Source of the DNA: an uncultured Bacteroidales bacterium
GTDB lineage: Bacteria > Bacteroidota > Bacteroidia > Bacteroidales > Paludibacteraceae
Direction: 5' to 3'
Assembly (NCBI GenBank): GCA_937891905.1
Contig: CALATT010000003.1
Coordinates: 1-11,006 of the forward strand
DNA length: 11,006 nucleotides
Shown: one piece after another, positions 6,231 to 11,006 of the stretch
How positions within the stretch are numbered: the first letter of the stretch is position 1
Layout: the number at the start of each line of letters is the position of its first letter
Notes under the pieces: model-generated
Databases searched by the model: none
Told to the model about the DNA's origin: nothing
The model's input: the letters and a program-made list of their open reading frames with translations, nothing else
Translations under genes and position numbers: made by a program

Positions 6231-8116
6231 AACTTCCCTCCATTCCATCGTATATATTTCGCATTGGTTTATTTGCGATAGTGGCCGTACTTATTGTACT
6301 CATGTTTCCGCGATATACGAATACCTTTCGTTATCATTATGAAATAGGAAAACCATGGGGATATAATGCACTCACGGCTGATTATGATTTCTTGATTTAT
6401 AAGACCGATAACCAGATGGCAGATGAGCAGAAACATCTTATGTCGGGTTTCTCACCATGCTTTAAGTATATTCCAAAAGTGCAACGACAAGTCCTGGTGA
6501 TCGCGCACCAAGAGATGGATTGGATCAAGGAAGAAGGATATGCCACCATCTCGGTTGTGCAAAATAATGTGCATCGCAAATATGTATTATCAGAGGTCTA
6601 TACGCCCAAATCAGCATACGAGCATTATGGCTATGAATGTGCTCAAAATCTGGTGCTGGATACAGCCCTCACACAAGCCATGCGCACGAAACAACTGTCT
6701 TCTCTCTCTCCTACACAAGGTATGGTGCAGAAAGGAGAACGCATCATCGATAAGGGCGAGATAGTGAATGAACGCACATATCAAATCCTACAATCCTTAG
6801 CGCGAGCTACGCAAGATGAGACAACAGCCAATAACCAGCGCGCTTGGTCCATGATGGGCAAATCTATACTGGTGGTGCTATTCCTTTGCTTATTTGTGAT
6901 CTATCTGTATGTATTCCGTAGGCAGTACCTGAATGATTTATCGATGGTGCTATTCTTCAATATGCTGATGGTAATAGTGGTAGGACTGGCATGTTTGGTG
7001 CTTCGATTTGATATGTCCATCTATCTTATTCCTTTTGCGTGGATACCTATCCTGACGAGCGTCTTCTTTGACTCGCGCACAGCATTATTCTTGCATTTCA
7101 CTACAGTACTTGTCGTTTCTGTCATAGCACCTGCACCTGTGGAATTCTTCTTTGTACAAATGGTAGTGGGCATGGTGGCTGTCTCCTCCTTGAGCGATAT
7201 GACCCGCCGTGCGCAGTTGGTACAAACATCCGCGTGGATATTTGCAGCACAAGTGGTGGCATATACCTCAATCGTATTTGCCCAAACAGGCACTTGGTCT
7301 GCACTCAATCCGTGGTTCTATCTCCATTTCTTTATCTGCGCATTACTTACAATCGGTTGCTACGGACTAATCTATGCCTTTGAGAAAATATTCCATTTTA
7401 TCTCATCCATCACCTTGGTGGAACTGACAGATATCAATTCGCACCTCTTACTTAGCTTGGCTGAGAAAGCACCTGGCACATTCCAGCACTCAATGCAAGT
7501 GAGTAACTTGGCGTCAGAAGCAGCGAAAACAATCGGCGCAAATGCATTACTCGTCCGCACAGGGGCGCTCTATCACGATATAGGGAAAATGGCAAATCCT
7601 CAGTGTTATACTGAGAATCAACAAGGAATGGCAAATCCATTATCCTCTATGGATCCCAAAGAAGCTGCGCAGTTAATCATCGCCCATGTGACGGAAGGAG
7701 AGCAAATAGCACGCAAGAATAGATTGCCAGAAGTAATCATCAATTTCATCCTTACCCATCATGGCACATCGCTCACACGCTATTTCTATAATACCTATTG
7801 CAACGCCCATCCAAACGAAGAAGTGGATAAGGCGCTTTTCCAATACCCAGGACCCAAACCCACCACGAAAGAGGCGGCTATCGTCATGATGGCAGACGCA
7901 ATAGAGGCACGCTCGCGCAGCATAGAAGATTTCTCGGAGAAATCCATAGCAGAACTTGTTGACCAGATGATTGATACACAAATAGCTGATGGACAATTCT
8001 CCGAAACACCACTCTCATTCAAAGATGTGGAAGATATACGCCGCGTCTTCAAAGCACGCATAACGGCGATGAACCATCATCGTATTTCTTATCCAACACT
8101 CAATAAAAAATCGTAA
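6227..8116 (+). CDS. pgpH: 7TM-HD family membrane phosphohydrolase, PgpH-type probable c-di-AMP phosphodiesterase
   Basis: This 629-residue protein has the 7TMR-HD layout. An N-terminal membrane segment is at about 11-28, followed by an extracytoplasmic domain at about 30-206 and a block of about seven membrane segments at 210-386. The cytoplasmic HD domain runs from about 415 to 615. HD residues are in place: H421 (FQHS), HD 450-451 (GALYHDIGKM), H487 (IIAHVTEG), HH 511-512 (LTHHGT) and D557 (MMADAIEARSRS). The ENQ after the HD motif (463-465) is typical of the PgpH subgroup. Listeria PgpH degrades the second messenger c-di-AMP; the same activity is inferred here, and the outer domain may sense an unknown signal. 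The protein is shorter than Listeria PgpH (about 718). The ATG at 6227 lies in the last unit of a heptamer array. The gene stops 2 nt before the dusB start. Confidence 0.88.
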   Translation: MKLPSIPSYIFRIGLFAIVAVLIVLMFPRYTNTFRYHYEIGKPWGYNALTADYDFLIYKTDNQMADEQKHLMSGFSPCFKYIPKVQRQVLVIAHQEMDWIKEEGYATISVVQNNVHRKYVLSEVYTPKSAYEHYGYECAQNLVLDTALTQAMRTKQLSSLSPTQGMVQKGERIIDKGEIVNERTYQILQSLARATQDETTANNQRAWSMMGKSILVVLFLCLFVIYLYVFRRQYLNDLSMVLFFNMLMVIVVGLACLVLRFDMSIYLIPFAWIPILTSVFFDSRTALFLHFTTVLVVSVIAPAPVEFFFVQMVVGMVAVSSLSDMTRRAQLVQTSAWIFAAQVVAYTSIVFAQTGTWSALNPWFYLHFFICALLTIGCYGLIYAFEKIFHFISSITLVELTDINSHLLLSLAEKAPGTFQHSMQVSNLASEAAKTIGANALLVRTGALYHDIGKMANPQCYTENQQGMANPLSSMDPKEAAQLIIAHVTEGEQIARKNRLPEVIINFILTHHGTSLTRYFYNTYCNAHPNEEVDKALFQYPGPKPTTKEAAIVMMADAIEARSRSIEDFSEKSIAELVDQMIDTQIADGQFSETPLSFKDVEDIRRVFKARITAMNHHRISYPTLNKKS

Positions 8117-8118
8117 TC

Positions 8119-9129
8119 TTGGCAAAGCAACAATTATATTTAGCGCCGATGGAGGATGTTACAGATCCTGCTTTTCGGCATTTATGCAAGCGCTACGGGG
8201 CAGATCGCGTCTATACGGAGTTTGTTAATGCCGATGCGCTCACAAGGGATATTGAATCTACTACACGCAAACTGCGTATCCACGATACGGAGCGACCTGT
8301 CGCTATACAAATTTATGGTAGAGATCCACAATCCATGGTCGATGCGGCGAAGATTGTAGAGCAAGTACAACCCGACTTTATTGATATCAATTTTGGTTGC
8401 CCAGTTAAGAAAGTGGCAGGTAAAGGAGCGGGTGCTGGATTACTGCGTGATGTGCCTAAAATGCTCTCTATCGCCAAAGCGGTAGTGGATGCGGTGCAGA
8501 TACCTGTAACGGCGAAAACACGCCTTGGATGGGATGATAATGACTTACACCCTGTGCCAGGTAAAACTCCGTTTATCGTCGGTCTGGCAGAAGCATTACA
8601 GGATTGTGGAATAACAGAATTGGCAATACACGGGCGAACACGCGCGCAAATGTATAGAGGAGAAGCGGACTGGACACTTATTGGACAAGTGAAGAATAAC
8701 CCCAGAATGCATATCCCTATTATCGGTAATGGAGATATAACGAGTCCGCAGCAAGCCAAAGAGTATTTCGATCGCTATGGAGTGGATGCAATCATGGTTG
8801 GTAGAGCCACTTTTGGATGCCCATGGATTTTTGCGGATATCAAAAATCACTTATTCCCCGATATGCCACCCATCCCCTCACCCACAGGGGATATGGCTGC
8901 ATGTGTGGAAGTGCTCAAGGAACATGTCATTCGTGCTATTGAATGGTGTGGAAATGATGAGCGAAAAGGTATTATCCATTCGCGCCGACATTTTGCGGCG
9001 TCACCGGTTTTCAAAGGACTTACGGATTTCAAACAAACACGCATAGCCCTCCTCCGCGCAGATACCCAAGAAGAAGTATTCTCCATCATGGACGAGATAG
9101 TCAATAAATGGGGAAATAGTAGATCGTAA
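8119..9129 (+). CDS. dusB: tRNA-dihydrouridine synthase, DusB type
   Basis: The 336-residue flavoenzyme reduces uridine to dihydrouridine in tRNA, using FMN and NADPH. The barrel opens with LYLAPMEDVTDPAFRH (6-21). VAIQIYG is at 61-67, and DINFGCPVKKV at 89-99 carries the catalytic Cys94. KTRLGW is at 133-138, HGRTRAQMYRGEADW at 171-185, GNGDI at 203-207 and VGRATFGCPWIF at 227-238 (phosphate binding of FMN). The C-terminal helical domain contains KGIIHSRRHF (283-292) for tRNA contact. The start is TTG at 8119: an in-frame stop lies at 8104, and the first ATG (8149) would delete the first FMN-binding strand. The start is 2 nt after the pgpH stop, so translation is probably coupled. The stop codon TAA is also the first three bases of a heptamer repeat array. 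Subgroup assignment to DusB is by overall resemblance. Confidence 0.93.
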   Translation: MAKQQLYLAPMEDVTDPAFRHLCKRYGADRVYTEFVNADALTRDIESTTRKLRIHDTERPVAIQIYGRDPQSMVDAAKIVEQVQPDFIDINFGCPVKKVAGKGAGAGLLRDVPKMLSIAKAVVDAVQIPVTAKTRLGWDDNDLHPVPGKTPFIVGLAEALQDCGITELAIHGRTRAQMYRGEADWTLIGQVKNNPRMHIPIIGNGDITSPQQAKEYFDRYGVDAIMVGRATFGCPWIFADIKNHLFPDMPPIPSPTGDMAACVEVLKEHVIRAIEWCGNDERKGIIHSRRHFAASPVFKGLTDFKQTRIALLRADTQEEVFSIMDEIVNKWGNSRS

Positions 9130-9182
9130 ATGGTAAATGGTAAATGGTAAATGGTAAATCGTAAATAAGAAATGGTACATCT
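9127..9182. repeat. Heptamer array, 8 units of TAAATGG type
   Basis: Four exact TAAATGG units are followed by TAAATCG, TAAATAA, GAAATGG and TACATCT, all in strict 7-nt register. The first unit begins with the dusB stop codon. A related array (TAMATSG) is found at 10734-10782, in each case upstream of a CTAG-N5 array. Confidence 0.85.
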
Positions 9183-9208
9183 AGCCTCTAACAGCGCAGC
9201 GGTCTTTT

Positions 9209-9266
9209 CTAGTTTATCTAGTTGGGCTAGATGGACTAGTTCGGCTAGATGGACTAGTTCGGCTAG
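9209..9266. repeat. 9-nt period array, CTAG-N5, 7 units
   Basis: CTAG occurs at 9209, 9218, 9227, 9236, 9245, 9254 and 9263, exactly 9 nt apart. Spacers alternate mainly between TTCGG or TTGGG and ATGGA. A further CTAG at 9181 is out of register. The segment 9236-9266 recurs at 10850-10880 with one difference in 31 nt. Read on the minus strand it gives a leucine-rich (L-x-x) frame, which I do not consider a gene. Confidence 0.85.
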
Positions 9267-9273
9267 AAAAATA

Positions 9274-9315
9274 ATACTCACTACTCTGTACTTGATACTC
9301 ACTACTCGATAATGT
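9274..9315. repeat. Heptamer array, 6 units of NTACTCN type
   Basis: Six units in 7-nt register (ATACTCA, CTACTCT, GTACTTG, ATACTCA, CTACTCG, ATAATGT) include an exact 13-nt direct repeat at 9274-9286 and 9295-9307, offset by 21 nt. The sequence differs from the TAAATGG array 100 nt upstream although the period is the same. Confidence 0.7.
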
Positions 9316-9321
9316 AAAATT

Positions 9322-9329
9322 TATCTTTG
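9322..9329 (+). promoter_or_regulatory. Possible -7 box ahead of the multi-hairpin element
   Basis: TATCTTTG matches TAnnTTTG. The nearest upstream TTG (9292-9294) is 27 nt away, longer than the usual 19-21, so support is partial. If active, transcription would begin near 9334, just before the structured element and about 230 nt upstream of the transporter gene. Confidence 0.3.
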
Positions 9330-9343
9330 TTTATGGCTGGCGG

Positions 9344-9476
9344 TTGAGAGTTCGTAATTAAGCAGCAATCCGCTGCGCGGAAAAGGGATTTAGTACGCGC
9401 TGGGAGCTCGCTCACGAGCGCGTGGTAAAGAACTTTACGCTCAAGGCCGCGTAGGCCGATAATTACGAATTATCAA
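9344..9476. other. Multi-hairpin element closed by a long outer stem (structured leader RNA or small palindromic repeat)
   Basis: Bases 9344-9360 pair with 9460-9476: 16 of 17 positions (one G-U) with a 10-bp perfect core at 9351-9360/9460-9469. Inside lie a CCGC/GCGG hairpin (9370-9373/9377-9380) or alternatively GCAGC/GCTGC (9362-9366/9372-9376), ACGCGCT/AGCGCGT (9395-9401/9417-9423), GTAAAG/CTTTAC (9425-9430/9433-9438) and GGCC/GGCC (9445-9448/9454-9457). The interior is clearly richer in G+C than the flanks. It lies between a possible -7 box and the BASS transporter gene. It could be a cis-acting leader, a small RNA, or a MITE/REP-like palindromic unit; the sequence alone does not decide. 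Confidence 0.5.
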
Positions 9477-9566
9477 ACGGCAGTGTTTATTTAGGTTTAT
9501 TTACCATTAAAATGTTTTTTATATTTTCATTTTGTTTTTATTGTTTTTGTTCGATAAAAATATAGA

Positions 9567-10601
9567 ATGCACAATACAATGAGAAATTTCTTTTATTCCA
9601 ACGCTCTCTGGCTCTCTATGATAATAGGTGTCGTAGGCTATAAATGGCTCCATTATGGCAGCCCTATCTTGCCTACACTCATCTTCTTAATGCTCTTCTT
9701 TACTTTCTGTAAGATAGATCCCAAAGACCTGCGCCTCCGTGCATGGCACTGGGCTGTATTAGCTGTGCAGATAGGCATTAGCATAGCCTCCTATTATCTA
9801 CTGCTCCTCCTTACCCACGATGTGGTCGTAGCCCAAGGACTCATGATGTGTTTCATCATGCCCACAGCTACAGCAGCGCCTATCATCGCAGGCAAGTTAG
9901 GCGGCTCAATACAAAACCTCACTACATTCACCCTGCTAAGCAATTTTGCAACAGCTATCGTCGTCCCTATCTTCTTTCCGCTTATCTATCAAACGGCAGG
10001 AATGACTTTCTGGCCTGCTTTCTTACTGATAATAAGTCGTATAAGCCCTCTTTTGTTAGGCCCGTTTGTGGCTGCTTGGCTGCTCAGATGGGCATATAAT
10101 ACATACCAGCGCTATAAGACAAAGCACAACCCTTCATACCCCTCTTCGTCCTTCGAACTGCCTCACGCACTCGCGCCTATGCCGTTCTATTTATGGGTGG
10201 GAACGATCATCTTTCTCATGGCGCAACTCACCAATAGCATTATTGCCGATTGGACCTCTATACAATTATCTACCATTATTTGGCTTTTGGTAGGCTCCTT
10301 CATAGCTTGCCTCATTCAGTTCTTCGCAGGCAAGTATATCGGTTGGCGCCTTCCTGCCGCTACCAAAGGACATGAGTACGAAGAAGTGCTCCTCAATCCC
10401 AATACACCGCGTGATATGCCTACCATCAGTAGTATTACGGCGGGGCAAGCCTTTGGGCAAAAGAATACCACTTTAGGAGTATGGATGGCGCAGACCTATC
10501 TCAATCCTCTTTCTGCACTTGGTGCCGCGGCGTATATCATATGGCAGAATATCTTCAATTCAGCCCAACTCTCTCGTGCCGCTCACGGCAAGAGAATTTG
10601 A
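9567..10601 (+). CDS. BASS-family (bile acid:sodium symporter-like) membrane transporter
   Basis: This 344-residue protein is strongly hydrophobic, with about nine or ten membrane segments: about 11-28, 33-48, 60-82, 87-106, 119-141, 149-174, 206-222, 233-256, 290-305 and 312-328. Two stretches fit the crossover regions of the BASS fold: CFIMPTATAAPIIAGKLGG at 95-113 and GQAFGQKNTTLGVWMAQTYL at 293-312. BASS proteins carry organic anions with sodium; the substrate here cannot be predicted. Hydrophilic loops at about 176-204 and 262-287 are long for the family. The start could be the ATG at 9567 or at 9579; neither has a Shine-Dalgarno and both precede the first membrane segment. The gene stands alone, with 437 nt of repeat-rich DNA before it and at least 405 nt after it. 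Identification is from family resemblance, weaker than for the other genes here. Confidence 0.75.
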   Translation: MHNTMRNFFYSNALWLSMIIGVVGYKWLHYGSPILPTLIFLMLFFTFCKIDPKDLRLRAWHWAVLAVQIGISIASYYLLLLLTHDVVVAQGLMMCFIMPTATAAPIIAGKLGGSIQNLTTFTLLSNFATAIVVPIFFPLIYQTAGMTFWPAFLLIISRISPLLLGPFVAAWLLRWAYNTYQRYKTKHNPSYPSSSFELPHALAPMPFYLWVGTIIFLMAQLTNSIIADWTSIQLSTIIWLLVGSFIACLIQFFAGKYIGWRLPAATKGHEYEEVLLNPNTPRDMPTISSITAGQAFGQKNTTLGVWMAQTYLNPLSALGAAAYIIWQNIFNSAQLSRAAHGKRI

Positions 10602-10656
10602 ATTGTAAACTTCAGTTGCTAAAAAGAGAATAAAAAGCAAATATCCCCCATTAAAT

Positions 10657-10687
10657 TTGTTTATACCACATAAAAGCAGTACCTTTG
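10657..10687 (+). promoter_or_regulatory. Bacteroidota-type promoter with no gene in reach
   Basis: TTG (10657-10659, within TTTG) is followed after 20 nt by TACCTTTG (10680-10687), one of the two best -33/-7 matches in the window. Transcription would start near 10692. No open reading frame of note follows before the window ends. Confidence 0.6.
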
Positions 10688-10733
10688 TACTCGCTTTGGA
10701 TAAATCCAACCTATCAAGTCCTTATTTACTTCG

Positions 10734-10782
10734 TACATCGTACATAGTAAATCGTACATCGTAAATGGTAAATGATAAATGG
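10734..10782. repeat. Heptamer array, 7 units of TAMATSG type
   Basis: Units TACATCG, TACATAG, TAAATCG, TACATCG, TAAATGG, TAAATGA and TAAATGG run in strict 7-nt register. Its later units are identical or near-identical to the array that begins at the dusB stop codon, and like that one it is followed by a CTAG-N5 array. Confidence 0.8.
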
Positions 10783-10792
10783 TTTTATCTAT

Positions 10793-10880
10793 CTAGGCTA
10801 GTTTATCTAGAAATCTAAAAGTCTATTTCTTCTATTTCTTCTAGTTCTTCTAGTTCGGCTAGATGGACTAGTTGGGCTAG
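10793..10880. repeat. 9-nt period array, CTAG-N5, second copy
   Basis: CTAG occurs at 10798 and 10807, and CTA[GT] at 10823, 10832, 10841, 10850, 10859, 10868 and 10877, each series exactly 9 nt apart. The two series are offset by 2 nt from one another. The 13-nt start (10798-10810) is identical to 9209-9221. The segment 10850-10880 matches 9236-9266 at 30 of 31 positions. Loose CTA-containing units continue to about 10912. Confidence 0.8.
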
Positions 10881-10915
10881 AAATCTAAAAATCTAGAGTT
10901 CTAGATATCTATCCC

Positions 10916-10937
10916 CAGCAATAGCATTGCTGTTTTT
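10916..10937 (+). terminator. Rho-independent terminator
   Basis: CAGCAAT (10916-10922) and ATTGCTG (10926-10932) form a perfect 7-bp stem with a 3-nt loop, followed at once by five T. The T run is only on the plus-strand side, so it would stop rightward transcription coming from 10692 or from the BASS gene. Confidence 0.6.
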
Positions 10938-11006
10938 GAAGCAAATGTAATGAGCGCTTTTTTGTTAGTGAGTAAAACGAACGCGTTTTTGTGAGCAGCC
11001 CATCGT

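Larger units (their letters stand above)
10692..10937 (+). ncRNA. Candidate non-coding transcript between promoter and terminator
   Basis: A good promoter (10657-10687) and a rho-independent terminator (10916-10937) bracket about 246 nt with no convincing reading frame. The predicted 5' end carries a small hairpin (TTGGAT 10696-10701 / ATCCAA 10704-10709). The middle consists of the heptamer array and the CTAG-N5 array. It may be a repeat-containing small RNA, or promoter and terminator may belong to different units and bracket it by chance. Confidence 0.25.

Noticed and set aside
9209..9266. CRISPR array
   Set aside because: Units are 9 nt with no longer conserved repeat, no unique spacers of 25-40 nt and no cas genes nearby.
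8847..9302. Minus-strand open frame of 151 codons with a leucine-rich L-x-x repeat
   Set aside because: Most of it is antisense to the conserved end of dusB. The leucine repeat is simply the 9-nt CTAG-N5 array read in frame, and no protein family is recognisable.
9344..9476. Integron attC recombination site
   Set aside because: The cruciform shape is suggestive, but the ends do not fit RYYYAAC/GTTRRRY (GTTGAGA is one base off and its partner is missing), and there is no integrase or cassette series.
10942..10949. Minus-strand -7 box TACATTTG near the right edge
   Set aside because: It matches TAnnTTTG but has no TTG at 19-21 nt, and no leftward gene follows, so it is not listed as a promoter.
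10974..10990. Second terminator (AAAACG/CGTTTT hairpin with a T run)
   Set aside because: Most of the T run is part of the stem and the stem is weak; it may be chance in A+T-rich DNA.

Overview
The window looks like a chromosomal segment of a member of the Bacteroidota, most likely order Bacteroidales. The evidence is a gldD gliding/type IX secretion lipoprotein gene, a Bacteroidota-type GGGP synthase domain, a Bacteroides-like glycogen debranching enzyme and GT4 pair, promoters of the Bacteroidota type (TTG, about 20 nt, TAnnTTTG), and mostly absent Shine-Dalgarno sequences. I see no mobile element, CRISPR array, rRNA or tRNA gene. All genes are of ordinary core type; the unusual content is one domain fusion and the repeats between genes.

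Left part (1-4185, minus strand): a three-gene operon reads manC (GDP-mannose synthesis), then a GH133 glycogen debranching enzyme, then a GT4 glycosyltransferase that runs off the left edge. Spacing is 11 nt and then a 4-nt ATGA overlap, so the genes are probably co-transcribed from a good promoter at 4226-4256. The last two genes point to storage alpha-glucan metabolism.

Middle part (4378-9129, plus strand): a divergent operon carries gldD, a fused GGGP synthase-TadA gene, a PgpH-type 7TM-HD phosphohydrolase and a DusB-type tRNA dihydrouridine synthase. Neighbours are 2 nt apart except before pgpH, where a 7-nt-period repeat array fills the gap. The genes cover envelope/secretion (gldD), an ether-lipid type reaction plus tRNA wobble editing (fusion), probable c-di-AMP breakdown (pgpH) and tRNA modification (dusB). 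This is a housekeeping cluster, not one pathway.

Right part (9130-11006): a BASS-family transporter gene (9567-10601) sits between two repeat-rich intergenic regions. The left one (9130-9566) holds a TAAATGG heptad array, a CTAG-N5 array of exact 9-nt period, a second heptad array of other sequence, and a roughly 130-nt multi-hairpin element closed by a long outer stem. The right one (10602-11006) holds a strong promoter match, the same pair of 7-nt and 9-nt arrays in the same order and orientation, and a plus-strand rho-independent terminator; I see no gene in it. The most striking general pattern is that five intergenic arrays share a 7-nt period while differing in sequence.
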